Shown one piece after another: positions 22,412-31,749 of a stretch of 64,000 nucleotides of DNA; position 1 is the first letter of the stretch; the number at the start of each line of letters is the position of its first letter. The stretch covers positions 14,080,726-14,144,725 of the forward strand of contig OU744731.1 in assembly GCA_916613615.1 (NCBI GenBank). The letters are read 5' to 3'. The stretch comes from Steromphala cineraria (taxonomy: Eukaryota; Mollusca; Gastropoda; Trochida; Trochidae). A program made the translations under genes and the position numbers. Below the pieces are notes generated by a model that saw only the letters and a list, made by a program, of their open reading frames with translations, made no database searches and was not told where the DNA came from.

Positions 22412-23313
22412 CCATTCCCATCATTGCGGATTTCCTGAATCATCTTCGCCTCGATCGTAAATTAAAAGCGGGCACTATTGAGGGCTATAGATCTGCCATA
22501 GCCTCAGTTACGAATCTAGAAGGTCTAGCTATCGGCTCTGACATAACTCTTACAAAATTGCTAAAATCCTTCAAGCTTCAGGATATAAGATCTCCAAATA
22601 CATTCCCCAAATGGGACTTGCTCCTGGTTCTTCAGTCTTTACAACGAGCACCTTATGAACCCATGCATGCGACTCCACTCAAGTTCCTCGCTTGGAAAAC
22701 AGCATTCCTGATCGCCTTTGCATCTGCCGCCAGAGTTTCCGAGCTTCACGCTATTGATGTCTCATCTATTAACTTTGCCCATCAGTGTGTGTCAGTTTCA
22801 TTCAGAGCTCTCCCTGAATTCCTAGCCAAGAATCAGTCTACGGCCGCTGGTCCATTGGGAGCCAGAGTCTACTCCTTCCCAGCTCTGCCTATCCCCAAAG
22901 ACGCTAAAGACAAGACACGTACTCTCTGCCCAGTACGTGCCCTCCGTTGGTATCTAGATAGAACTCGTTCCATCAGAGAAGGTCGAAGAAGACTATTTCT
23001 GCCCTGCAAAACTGGTCTATCAAATGAGATTTCCAAAAACACTATTGCGTCATGGCTCCGGAAGACCATCGCCTTGGCCTACTCTACAGCAGATCAAGAG
23101 TCAGTAAACGCCAAGTTTTCGCCGCACGAAATTCGAGCGCTGTCAACCTCCTTGGCAGCTTGGAATTCAGTCTCCATCGATCAGATAGTGGCCTCATGTC
23201 AATGGAAGTCGTCTAGTGCTTTCACCAGAGCCTATCTCCGAGACATGGCCTCCATGCTGGGCGGCCTGTCGTCGCTGGGTCCCTTGGTTGCGGCTCAGCA
23301 CCTCTCTGCCTGA
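22240..23313 (+). CDS. DIRS copy A ORF3: tyrosine recombinase
   Basis: The recognisable protein begins near SRLESIKRTLREQG. The same frame is open back to 20476, underneath RT. The N-terminal SAM-like core-binding region (STASLYDHKWIKFQQW, TIEGYRSAIASV) is followed by the catalytic domain with the tetrad: Arg in SAARVSELHAID (codon at 22732), His and Arg in SPHEIRAL (23125 and 23134), Trp in CQWKSSSAFTR and nucleophile Tyr in AYLRD (23233). It would integrate a circular cDNA, replacing the integrase of LTR elements. It overlaps the end of the RT frame by about 170 bp of real coding sequence. Confidence 0.93.
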   Translation, partial: PSRLESIKRTLREQGFAQETSDAISRSIRPSTASLYDHKWIKFQQWRGDRGLAERPITIPIIADFLNHLRLDRKLKAGTIEGYRSAIASVTNLEGLAIGSDITLTKLLKSFKLQDIRSPNTFPKWDLLLVLQSLQRAPYEPMHATPLKFLAWKTAFLIAFASAARVSELHAIDVSSINFAHQCVSVSFRALPEFLAKNQSTAAGPLGARVYSFPALPIPKDAKDKTRTLCPVRALRWYLDRTRSIREGRRRLFLPCKTGLSNEISKNTIASWLRKTIALAYSTADQESVNAKFSPHEIRALSTSLAAWNSVSIDQIVASCQWKSSSAFTRAYLRDMASMLGGLSSLGPLVAAQHLSA

Positions 23314-24038
23314 CCCCCTTCCTAGGGAAAAAGGGGGGGGGGGGGGGGAGGGTTCCTGCGGATGGCTGGTTCCGGTCTCGAACCTATCAACGGAGATGGT
23401 GGACTTCAACCACAAGTTAAGGTGGGCATACATTCCTCCAGAAATTATTCCCTGCACGATACTAAGGGCTGAGAGGTTATGTTCAATACTAATCTGAACC
23501 TGTTATTGTTTGTGACGTGGTATGGTCACTACTGTTTACCTAATTCGAACATGTTCCGTGTTAGGTTCTAATCCTTCCCAGCACACCTAATTTCCCTTAA
23601 CATTCGTTAGGAAAAGGAGAAAATAGCCAAATTCTTTGTAAATGGTGGTACCGTGTTCATTATCTTGGAAGCCGTTACTCCCGATTTTCCCTGAGTTACA
23701 TAATTATCGATCTTTTAAGTCGTTTTATTCAATTGTATTCTGAGAAGTCCCTAGGGAATCTCGTCCGGTTTTCTGTTATTCCGTCTGAGATAATGGATCA
23801 GAGTCCTAGTTGATGGTTTTTTCTGCAAGAAATTACGTTTTCAATTAATAATTCAGTAAATTTACCGTTATTGGGAAAAAACATATTCGGTACGATTAAA
23901 AGATTTACCGTTATATCATTACGATACTCCCCTTTATTGTCGAATTTCATTTAAAAATTCGTTAATCAGGAGACTTCATTAAATTTTAAAATTCCCATTT
24001 TTGGAGGTCTGGATACCCTCCTCCTTACGTGGGATTCT
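23314..24038 (+). other. DIRS copy A 3' non-coding region with G tract
   Basis: Directly after the YR stop is a run of about 17 G (23333-23349). Then comes a block also kept in copy B (ctatcaacg..gatggtggacttcaaccac, near 23385-23415 and 37506-37545). The rest is AT-rich and non-coding, ending with 'ctggataccctcctccttacgtgg', which both copies share just before the ICR. Confidence 0.7.
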
Positions 24039-24133
24039 GTCAATGTTGGTTTAGAGGTAACCGTTTTCGCAATAATTATGAAACAATCACAATTATTGTT
24101 AGTAATTATAAGAAAACTTACCTCTAAACCAAC
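24039..24133 (+). repeat. DIRS copy A internal complementary region (ICR)
   Basis: The first half is the inverse of the element's left tip (GGTAACCGTTTTCGCAATAA). The second half is the inverse of its right tip (TGAAACAATCACAATTATTG and TTACCTCTAAACCAAC). It is the template that restores the ends during circular cDNA synthesis in the DIRS model. Confidence 0.9.
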
Positions 24134-24179
24134 GAATTACTCCCTCCCTCCTCCCCGTTATCCAGCTCTCTGTACTTCG

Positions 24180-24373
24180 AAAAAGAATGACAGCTGAGTT
24201 TGAATTTCAGGGGAGGTAACTCGAGGGAGATAATCGGGAAAGAACAACACGCAGACCACTAAAAAATTTTATTTTCACACTCTGTACGATCTCTCTGAAA
24301 GAGAGAAATAAGTCAATGTTGGTTTAGAGGTAAGTTTTCTTATAATTACTAACAATAATTGTGATTGTTTCAT
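24180..24373 (-). repeat. DIRS copy A right inverted terminal repeat
   Basis: Inverse of the left repeat from AAAAAGAATGACAGCTGAG to GTTGGTTTAGAGGTAA. It then runs on with a right-end-specific tip, GTTTTCTTATAATTAC to GATTGTTTCAT. The near identity of the arms agrees with a recent insertion. Confidence 0.9.
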
Positions 24374-25342
24374 TTTTGGGACGCAAAGTTTTTTCCTGGG
24401 ACCATTTGATTACTGAATAATAGGGCTCCAACAGGCTACCATTATATTTGTGGATAATATATGGGCTGAACAACAATTAATTACTTGATCTCTTGGGTAA
24501 ATTATATATAATAATTTTGGGTTGGGTCTGACCACTCAAGAATTTGAGTCCAATATTTTGAACCAGTGGAAGACCTACTGATCAAGGGAGTCACTTAAAT
24601 CTGCTCAGACCCTCATAGTTATTGAGTCCCTGGACACAGCATGAAATATTTGAGGATTTATCACTGCATAGGACATCTGGAGTTACTTCCCTTACTGTAA
24701 CACTGCAGATGGGCATTGGTGTGTCCATATTTGCACATTCAGAGAGTTTGTTCTTTGCATTGACAATATAAAAATATATATATATTGACGTCATAATATA
24801 AACGATGATGTCATAGACTTTTGAAAAGTATCATTCTCCTAGAAGATACAAAATGAAACTGGTAGGAGAAAAATCCGGAAACATCACAGAACAAGCCCTT
24901 GTTCTGTGACGTCATAGCATGGCAACGTCATAAAGACCCCGTGATGATAACTGAATAGTGTGAAACCGGTCGGGGATTCAAATCTTTTCCAGACTTTGTT
25001 TTTTATCTATACATGTATATATATATGACATTTTCCATTGACACAGATAATCTGTATTCTGGAATTTAGACTTTCACTGTTGCAGGTAGTCAGAGGGCAC
25101 CTGGAGTTATCTCCCTTGTTTTACAGTGCAGACAGGCAGTGACATTCATTCTGGTAGTTTTTTTGAGACTAGTTTTATATCACTATTGGTTTTCTCTTTC
25201 CCAATTTTAAACTTGTTTGTTTTCTTTCCTAGTTCTTGAATCTCTTGACATCAACACTTTATTTGGGACTCAGGAGAGAGCAGTGTGGAGATTAGAAGTC
25301 AACCAATCCATCTCAATGTCTATCTCTGTTGTCTTTCCACAG
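24374..25342. other. Intron with CRE-type sites and a perfect palindrome
   Basis: Two TGACGTCA octamers at 24786-24793 and 24907-24914, with partial ones (GATGTCA, AACGTCA) nearby. The second overlaps the end of a 12-bp perfect inverted repeat, TCACAGAACAAG and its complement, at 24884-24909. Two diverged copies of 'ctggagttaYctccctt' lie at about 24668 and 25102. No exon before 25343. Confidence 0.5.
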
Positions 25343-25540
25343 GCTGGAGACGAGGACTCAGGAGAAAGCAGCAGTGAAGACGAGGAGTCCACCAGCAGAT
25401 CATCTTCTTCAGGGCGAGTCTCTCCCTCCAACTCACTCTATCGCACACTTGGCGAGGCACCATCCCCTCGTATCTCAAATCCCCATCCAGGGGGGACACT
25501 TGTCCTCAAGGAAGGTCACGGGGTCAAACAGGGAGCAGTG
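25343..25540 (+). CDS. PLEKHA1: PLEKHA1-like exon: acidic linker and start of PH2
   Basis: Sixty-six codons in phase 0, acceptor ctttccacag, donor gtaagt. It begins AGDEDSGESSSEDEESTSRS, a Ser/acidic low-complexity stretch that could be phosphorylated. It ends LVLKEGHGVKQGAV, the first strand of PH2. The Lys of VKQG is a phosphoinositide contact in TAPP1, and the Ala of GAV is the specificity residue. Confidence 0.93.
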
Positions 25541-25689
25541 GTAAGTCAACTTGCTCTTTATCATGATGTTCCTGAATGGATTTAATCATGATAATCTGAT
25601 TGTCGGCATGTAATGAAGCATTTAATATTATTCACTGTTTGAGTGGTTTTCTAGAAGTTGATAAAATAATTAAATTCCGATAACCTTAT

Positions 25690-25892
25690 ATATATAATTC
25701 ATGTTATTGAATTAGTTTTTAGTTGTCACAAGTATTCCTGCACGATTTATCTCCCCTTAATCCCAATAACGCTAGGGTTTAAGTAAGCGCTAAACGCGGA
25801 GAGTTATCTCCCTTTCATTACTTTGCTGAGCATGACATTAACAATGGCGTCACGCACGGTAGCTGCACCGGCATGTTTTTAACATTTTTAAT
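25690..25892 (+). repeat. Left terminal direct repeat of the YR element
   Basis: Runs from ATATATAATTCATGTTATTG to CATGTTTTTAACATTTTTAAT. It includes 'taacgctagggtttaagtaa' and a CpG-containing patch 'atggcgtcacgcacggtagc' that may hold promoter function. No difference from the right copy was noticed. Confidence 0.9.
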
Positions 25893-25916
25893 CTCTAGAA
25901 GATTTTTGAAAGAAGT

Positions 25917-26993
25917 ATGGCCACTATGTCAGATAGACCTAAACGTAAGGGTGCTGCGGGGAATCTTTCGAGGCTGCTTGCCCTGGAAAAAGAGACAGAG
26001 GAAGACCTTTGCTTGTCAAGTTCGCCTGAACAGCAGCAGTGTAATGGCGGTGGCGGCAACGTGCTTGGGCAAGGTCACAGTGTGCAGAAGTTCAAGGTAC
26101 AGCTAGAAAGTAGATGCAAGGATCTTGAGAGAGAGTTAGAAACCATGAAACTTGATCGGCGTCGATTAGAACTTGAAAAGCAAATACAAGTTGAACAGTC
26201 TAAACTTATGAGCATGGGAAGCGGGAGAACGGACGTAATGGCCGCCGAGTTTCCCGCGGAAGTCACTGGAGCGAGACAAGGTGAGAAAATAAAATACCTG
26301 AAGATAGTGGACTTTGTGTGGGACGATAGATATAGTGCTGACGTTGAAGTTGACATAGGTAATGGGGCACGGCTTAACCTTGGAAAACAAAAGTTGAACG
26401 TTGCAAATGTAACATTAGAGCAGTGGGGTTACGCTAACTCAAAGATCATGAATGAACTGGCAGCTGAAGGAAAATTGGGGCCATTAAGTGACTATCTTAA
26501 ATACACGTCCGACACATTCAGACTAGCGTCAAGATATACATGGAAGAGTGTTATGCTCTACGACGACGAGTATCGGGAACGCCAGGCCCATGAAAAGTTC
26601 CCATGGGGAACGTACATTCAAGAACTGAGGGATTTTCGACTTGTCCCTAAAATGTTCCAAAATATTGCAAACAGATCCGCAGAGAGTGACAGACACATCA
26701 GTAAACGAAAAGGCCCATTTACACCTAGTGGAAAAGAAATCTGTCGAAATTTTAATAGAGACCAGTGCTTTCGGCGGGATTGTCGTATGGCACACGTGTG
26801 CAGTGTTTGTCTGTCCCCTCATTCTGAGAAGCAACACTCTCTCCCGGACCCCGGTCAGCAGGTTTGGAAGGGACAATATACCAATGGTTCGTGGTTTGAT
26901 CCCCGTGCAAAAAACTTTCAGAGGGGGGATGTAAATCCCAGTGTGAATGTCGAGGGGCCGCAAGTCCAACGAACGAATCCCAATCGGGTTTAG
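25917..26993 (+). CDS. YR element ORF1 (gag-like, zinc finger)
   Basis: 358 residues from ATG, 25 bp after the left repeat. A Glu/Lys/Arg-rich coiled-coil stretch at about 60-95 (CKDLERELETMKLDRRRLEL) is followed by a globular part (YLKIVDFVWDDRYSADVEV, YTWKSVMLYDDEYRERQAHE). Near residue 278 is a CCCH finger, CRNFNRDQCFRRDCRMAH, then a second Cys/His group, VCSVCLSPHSEKQH. This is the common gag design of metazoan Ngaro-like elements. The frame ends about 80 bp after a slippery heptamer that leads into the RT frame. Confidence 0.88.
   Translation: MATMSDRPKRKGAAGNLSRLLALEKETEEDLCLSSSPEQQQCNGGGGNVLGQGHSVQKFKVQLESRCKDLERELETMKLDRRRLELEKQIQVEQSKLMSMGSGRTDVMAAEFPAEVTGARQGEKIKYLKIVDFVWDDRYSADVEVDIGNGARLNLGKQKLNVANVTLEQWGYANSKIMNELAAEGKLGPLSDYLKYTSDTFRLASRYTWKSVMLYDDEYRERQAHEKFPWGTYIQELRDFRLVPKMFQNIANRSAESDRHISKRKGPFTPSGKEICRNFNRDQCFRRDCRMAHVCSVCLSPHSEKQHSLPDPGQQVWKGQYTNGSWFDPRAKNFQRGDVNPSVNVEGPQVQRTNPNRV
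26909..26915 (+). promoter_or_regulatory. Predicted -1 ribosomal frameshift site, A AAA AAC
   Basis: In the gag frame the codons read GCA AAA AAC, which gives the canonical X XXY YYZ heptamer A AAA AAC in the correct phase. Slipping back one base enters the RT frame, which is free of stops from here to 28681. A GC-rich stretch with a G run follows (GAGGGGGG). I have not folded it. Confidence 0.6.
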
Positions 26994-28681
26994 TATATAG
27001 TGCTTGGGATAATGCTCTGCCAGGAAACTTTCCTAAACGGGACTATATTCTGTCAGGTGTGAAGAACGGTTTTAGAATTTCTGATACTTGTGAAATCAAA
27101 ACTTCGGAAAAAGTGTTTGTTGTTAACTCTAAATCAAGTGAAATATATAGAAGTCAAGTGGAACAGCAAATATGTGAGGAAATTGACAATGGTAATTACA
27201 TAGTTGTTAAGGGCCAGCCGGACATTGTAAGTTCTCTAGGTGCAATTCCAAAAAGTAGAGATAAGGTACGATTGATACATGATGGCAGTAGACCAGAAAA
27301 ACTATCAATGAACAGTTACATATCGGACACAGCTGTGTCGTATTCTGACTTAAGAACAGCCTGCAGATTTATTAAACCAAATAGTGTTTTGGCAAAAGTT
27401 GACTTAAGACACGCATATAGATCAGTAAAAATTCACCCTGATGATTATAGATTGACTGGCCTTTTTTGGAAATTTACAGGAAGTGAGAGAGGAACGTTTC
27501 TAGCGGATACGAAACTACCGTTTGGATGTTCCAAAAGTCCCCAAATTTTTCAAACATTAAGTGATGCAGTGTGTGAAATAATGAAGGAAAAGTGGGGTAT
27601 TACAGTAATAGCGTACCTTGATGACTTCCTGGTTATTGCTGATGATCGGTTTACATGTGAGCTTGGACAGACTCTACTGTTAAGACTTTTGCGTTATTTG
27701 GGTTTCCAGGTGAATTGGTCAAAGGTAGAGGGGCCAACTCAAAGACTGCAGTTCCTTGGTGTGATGATTGATACCTGTTCGTTTACATTGAGTCTGCCGC
27801 AGGATAAGCTCGAGCAATTCTCTCTGCTAATTAATGAATTCTGTGGTAGAAAACGTGCAAGTAAGCATCAACTGGAGGTGCTTATAGGCAAGCTTAATTG
27901 GGCTAGCCAGGTTGTGTCTGGAGGGAGAACTTTTATGCGAAGAGTTATAACATTGAAAAACAGTTTAAGTCTTAAGTCTCACAAAGCCCTTTTATCAAAT
28001 GAGTTTAAAGCTGACATGTGTTGGTGGCAATCATTTCTGTTTAAATTCAATGGAACTGTGAAGATAATGGATGCACGAAGCGTTTCATGTTTACATACAG
28101 ATGCTTCAAATGAAGGTTGTGGCTCATGTTATGAGGGTGATTATTTTTATATAAATTGGAAATTAGATTTTCCAGAGTTACACGATTTACACATAAATGA
28201 AAAGGAGACATTTGCAATCATTGCAGCAGCTTTTAGGTGGGCTCAGTACTGGACTAACAGAAGAATAAAAGTGTACACAGACAATGTTTCAGCCAGAGCG
28301 TGGATAAATAAAGGTTCATGTAAGAATGAGACTCTAATGAAGTATCTACGTGGTTTATTTTGGTTAAAAGCAATATATAATTTCGAAATCCAAGCGGTGT
28401 ACTTGCCAGGGATAGTGAACACTATGGCTGATGCATGTTCTAGACTACATGAACCTGGTCAGCTATCAAAACTCTATGAGATCATGTCAAGTTTGTCCTT
28501 CAGGGAGTTTAAAATGACTGAATTATTACAGCACATGTCTTCTCTTTTCATCAGAAGCCAGTGGAAGGGAAATGTTGAAGAAGATGACAACAGCTGCTTC
28601 CAGGTACAAATCCGTCGCCTGGGCCGAATCAACGAAGAAGGCTTATTCCACTCACCTGAAAACCTATATTGCTTTCTGTGA
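26909..28681 (+). CDS. YR element ORF2: reverse transcriptase and RNase H
   Basis: The frame is -1 to gag and open from the slippery site. The first non-ATG start is GTG at 27059, and the upstream codons (LVYSAWDNALPGNFPKRDYI) look like real RT N-terminus, so a gag-RT fusion by frameshift is likely. RT motifs: LGAIPKSRDKVRLIHDGSRP, LAKVDLRHAYRSVKIHPDDY, LPFGCSKSPQIFQ and catalytic YLDD (27614). RNase H: HTDASNEGCG (28097), NEKETFAIIAA, YTDNVSARAW, LPGIVNTMADACSR. No methyltransferase-like block follows, unlike the DIRS copies. It overlaps the recombinase frame by 110 bp. Confidence 0.92.
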   Translation, partial: KKLSEGGCKSQCECRGAASPTNESQSGLVYSAWDNALPGNFPKRDYILSGVKNGFRISDTCEIKTSEKVFVVNSKSSEIYRSQVEQQICEEIDNGNYIVVKGQPDIVSSLGAIPKSRDKVRLIHDGSRPEKLSMNSYISDTAVSYSDLRTACRFIKPNSVLAKVDLRHAYRSVKIHPDDYRLTGLFWKFTGSERGTFLADTKLPFGCSKSPQIFQTLSDAVCEIMKEKWGITVIAYLDDFLVIADDRFTCELGQTLLLRLLRYLGFQVNWSKVEGPTQRLQFLGVMIDTCSFTLSLPQDKLEQFSLLINEFCGRKRASKHQLEVLIGKLNWASQVVSGGRTFMRRVITLKNSLSLKSHKALLSNEFKADMCWWQSFLFKFNGTVKIMDARSVSCLHTDASNEGCGSCYEGDYFYINWKLDFPELHDLHINEKETFAIIAAAFRWAQYWTNRRIKVYTDNVSARAWINKGSCKNETLMKYLRGLFWLKAIYNFEIQAVYLPGIVNTMADACSRLHEPGQLSKLYEIMSSLSFREFKMTELLQHMSSLFIRSQWKGNVEEDDNSCFQVQIRRLGRINEEGLFHSPENLYCFL

Positions 28682-29525
28682 CAAATTAAAGGTCACCCCT
28701 GTTCCACTCCATCCAAGTGCACTAGAACTGTATGTTGCATACCTGGCTGATGTCAAGCATTTAGTGTATGGGTCTATCTTGAGTTATGTGAATATTGTTA
28801 CTCAATTACACAGGGCAGAAGGTCTACAGAGCCCTGCTGAAAATTGGGGTGTGAAGCAAGTTTTAACAGGTGTGAAAAGGATTAAAGGTGCGGGACAGTC
28901 TGGTGTCTCCCCAATGACACCTGCAGTGTTAATGGTTATTAAATCTGCCCTAACTCTGGGGGATTGTTATGACATTACATTTTGGGCAGCTTGTTTGGTT
29001 GGCTTCTTCGGGTTGCTGCGACCAAACAATTTTGTAATTACCCATGCTAGTGCAGAAAAGTGCCCTCGCAGAGTGGATTTAACAGCGACAGAGTTCGGCT
29101 TTGTATTGAGACTGCGTCATACAAAGACAGTACAGTTTAGAGAAAGGGCTGTGGAAATCCCTATCCCAATGGTTTCAGGACATCCATTGTGTCCAGCGTC
29201 TGCAATGCATAATTACTTACTGGCTTCTCGAGACGAGGACCCTTTAGGGCCTTTGTTTGTAGTTAAAGGTGTCCCATTGTCTTACAGTGCCTTTATTGCA
29301 CAATTGAAATTTGTGCTGAGTGCAGGTGGCATTGATGGTTCAGTGTTCAGTGGCCATTCCTTCCGCAGGGGTGGTGCAACTTGGGCATTTAAATGTGGAA
29401 TTCCATGGAAGATAATCCAAAGACTTGGTTATTGGTCAAGTGATGTGTACACTCGCTATGTTGATTCAGACATGTCGGACATGAGCCGAGCAATCAAGAC
29501 CATGATAATCAGTGGAAATGTATAG
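28572..29525 (+). CDS. YR element ORF3: tyrosine recombinase
   Basis: 317 residues from an ATG inside the end of RT. The N-terminal core-binding half has STKKAYSTHLKTYIAFCDKL. The catalytic half carries the full tetrad: Arg in FFGLLRPNNF (29019), His and Arg in SGHSFRRGGATWA (29355, 29364), Trp in RLGYWSSDV and nucleophile Tyr in VYTRYVDSD (29457). The stop is 279 bp before the right terminal repeat. The protein would insert the element's circular DNA. It is only distantly similar to the DIRS recombinases in this window. Confidence 0.93.
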   Translation: MLKKMTTAASRYKSVAWAESTKKAYSTHLKTYIAFCDKLKVTPVPLHPSALELYVAYLADVKHLVYGSILSYVNIVTQLHRAEGLQSPAENWGVKQVLTGVKRIKGAGQSGVSPMTPAVLMVIKSALTLGDCYDITFWAACLVGFFGLLRPNNFVITHASAEKCPRRVDLTATEFGFVLRLRHTKTVQFRERAVEIPIPMVSGHPLCPASAMHNYLLASRDEDPLGPLFVVKGVPLSYSAFIAQLKFVLSAGGIDGSVFSGHSFRRGGATWAFKCGIPWKIIQRLGYWSSDVYTRYVDSDMSDMSRAIKTMIISGNV

Positions 29526-29804
29526 ATCAAAAACATTATTCTTATTTGTGCATTTTATGCTTCACTTTTCAGCTTTCCAAGTTCTCTTGTTTCTTGTGAT
29601 GTTTGATATCATACTATGTACTATTAACTTTACCATATTTCACTATTTTCAACTATCAACCATGAATTTGGGCTTTTTGGGGATAATTGTTCCCATTCAT
29701 GTTTATTCAAAGTTGTAACTTTGCCTATGCTTTGCATTAAAATTTTTGTGCCCAAATTCATTGTTGTCACTTTTGTAAGCTTTCAACTATCTGTGTAAAA
29801 GTAA

Positions 29805-30007
29805 ATATATAATTCATGTTATTGAATTAGTTTTTAGTTGTCACAAGTATTCCTGCACGATTTATCTCCCCTTAATCCCAATAACGCTAGGGTTTAAGTA
29901 AGCGCTAAACGCGGAGAGTTATCTCCCTTTCATTACTTTGCTGAGCATGACATTAACAATGGCGTCACGCACGGTAGCTGCACCGGCATGTTTTTAACAT
30001 TTTTAAT
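29805..30007 (+). repeat. Right terminal direct repeat of the YR element
   Basis: Base-for-base copy of 25690-25892 as far as I can see. The intron resumes with 'aactgttcc'. No short duplication matches the left flank 'gataacctt'. Confidence 0.9.
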
Positions 30008-30232
30008 AACTGTTCCAATAACAGATTTTCTTTTGATTCATTCAAACAAAAGGATGTTTTTTTATTTTGTTTGGATTATTTTTTACTGTTTTTTTCACTT
30101 TGTGTATTGTGATTAATATTGTTTTGTGATGGCACTATTGAGATAATTGTCAGATCTTTACCTTCCTGCACAGTCGTACCTCTGGGTGAAGCCAACCACT
30201 TTTAGACTGATTGAGGTACACAAACCCACAAT

Positions 30233-30356
30233 CACTTGAGGCACGGGTATTGCTCATATACTATATAAAACAATGCTATATGAGCAATACCTATATACAA
30301 TAAGGGTTTATGAGCAATAGTATTATACCTATTTATAAATAGAAGTGCCTCAAGTG
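30233..30356. mobile_element. Small MITE with CACTTGAGGCAC ends
   Basis: CACTTGAGGCAC at the left and GTGCCTCAAGTG at the right, with an inner inverted pair around 'tattgctcat' and 'atgagcaata'. 124 bp, non-coding, 250 bp before a PLEKHA1 exon. It can fold into a long stem. Superfamily unknown. Confidence 0.6.
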
Positions 30357-30605
30357 CTTGTGCACAAACCTTGGTTCAGCTCATGAAACCATTAATTTGA
30401 CGACAAATAACCATGAAAATACGGACAAAAAAATAACTTTTCAAATAACATTCAAAATGAAATTAAAAACATGTTTTTGATAAATAATTATCATTATTTT
30501 TATGAATATCTAACATTTAGATCTGTGTCTAAGTAGGAATCCATCAAAATTGTTTCTCAGACAAATGTTTTTGAAATGAATTGACTGAAGTTTGTCTTAT
30601 TGCAG

Positions 30606-30674
30606 AGGAAAAGCTGGAAAAGACGTTATTTTGTGCTGCATGAAAATGGATTTAGTTATTACAGATCTGAACAT
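30606..30674 (+). CDS. PLEKHA1: PLEKHA1-like exon: PH2 strands 1-3
   Basis: Twenty-three codons in phase 0: RKSWKRRYFVLHENGFSYYR and SEH. Acceptor attgcag, donor gtaagt. It carries the basic WKRRYF motif which, with the Lys of the previous exon, forms the phosphoinositide-binding signature of PI3K-product-binding PH domains. Confidence 0.96.
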
Positions 30675-30946
30675 GTAAGTTATTCTTTTGTAATATTTAT
30701 ATTAAAAGGATTGATTTTAAGCTTGCTATGGAAGAGTCAGTGATATCAATCTGTATATATGTCCCAACATTTGATTATGACATTAATTGTTTTAATGTTA
30801 CAACAATCCATTTTGACAAATGTAGTCACTATGACGATTTTTGGTCATATTACCTAATATTTCTTCCACTCATTGTCTTGACACTTGATTTTAATACGCC
30901 TTTATTAATGAATCGCATGTTATGTAACATATTTGTCAATTTTCAG

Positions 30947-31008
30947 GACAAAAGCCCAATTCGAACAATTCCAGTGTCTGACATTTTAGAGGCCAGACAA
31001 TCATCAGG
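30947..31008 (+). CDS. PLEKHA1: PLEKHA1-like exon: PH2 middle
   Basis: Encodes DKSPIRTIPVSDILEARQSS, then two bases of Gly. Acceptor ttttcag, donor gtatgt. It aligns with EKEPLRVIPLKEVHKVQEC of TAPP1. Confidence 0.95.
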
Positions 31009-31749
31009 GTATGTTGAAGCTATTGTAAAGTAACAATTTACATTTTATAATAACAAACATTATTGACCTTTTATGATGTCACTCAATTGTTCTTGGAGGT
31101 CTTTAAATATCCTATTGAATTATTTTAGTAATGTCCCTCAGATGCAGTTAACTACAACTTTGTCATTGACAATTCAAGATCACACTAAGATAAATCAATA
31201 GCAAATTTTTATTTTTTGGAGAAAATTCATAGTAATGTCAATATCATGACACAAATTGAGCATAAGTGAAATTTAGGAAATTTTTGTATAAATACATTAC
31301 CTTTTGGGATAACATGGAAAAACATATTGTGTATGCATGATGTTATCCCACAGATTTTGTAAATATACTTGAAAAAAAAAAGCTATGCGAGCTTGAACTT
31401 ACATGCTCTTGGTAGGGTCAACCAAGCTGGACAGGTCAAGAGGTAGAAGCCAGACCACATTTGATTTGTTCTTAAACATGCTGTCTTTCTCTTACTATTA
31501 TGTATGCCTTTCCTTCCATCTGTTCCCTCATCCTGTCGGTCTTCTTTCTCTCTGATCTGTCTTCTCTCTTGTGGATTGCAACATCCACATGTTAAAATGT
31601 TAAAATATTGCTGATTATGTATTTAACCTCAACTCACTCGCTGTAATAAAGAATGCTCAATATTATATTTTACAAGATTTGTTTTGAGTAATCTGTGTTA
31701 AGAACAAAATGTATGGTTAAGAATTCATTTTTTGTTTCATTTGTTTCAG

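Larger units (their letters stand above)
17949..24373 (+). mobile_element. DIRS-type YR retrotransposon, copy A (apparently intact)
   Basis: 6,425 bp. It contains a left terminal repeat, gag, RT/RNase H, tyrosine recombinase, an internal complementary region (ICR) and a right inverted terminal repeat, the classical DIRS layout. The ICR (24039-24133) is the complement of the left end joined to the complement of the right end. This fixes the termini as AATTATTGCG on the left and GATTGTTTCAT on the right. There is no target-site duplication. A T precedes the left end and a T closes the right end, fitting integration of a circle by recombination at a short match. All three frames are open, so it could be a recent, possibly competent copy. 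It lies in a PLEKHA1 intron in sense orientation. Confidence 0.93.
25690..30007 (+). mobile_element. YR retrotransposon with terminal direct repeats (Ngaro/PAT-like)
   Basis: 4,318 bp between two apparently identical 203-bp direct repeats (25690-25892, 29805-30007). It carries gag (25917-26993), RT/RNase H (to 28681) and tyrosine recombinase (28572-29525), all open. There is no protease, no DDE integrase and no clear target-site duplication. The ends lack TG..CA. These points separate it from LTR retrotransposons and from DIRS (no inverted repeats, no ICR). I did not find the split A-B-A-B repeats typical of Ngaro, so the subgroup is open. Identical repeats and intact frames imply a young copy. 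It is inserted 149 bp after a PLEKHA1 donor, in sense orientation. Confidence 0.9.

Noticed and set aside
25217..25585. A 122-codon gene
   Set aside because: Again an exon (25343-25540) read into the introns on both sides.
25690..30007. LTR retrotransposon (Gypsy/Copia or retrovirus-like)
   Set aside because: No protease, no DDE integrase, no TG..CA ends and no target duplication. A tyrosine recombinase is present instead.
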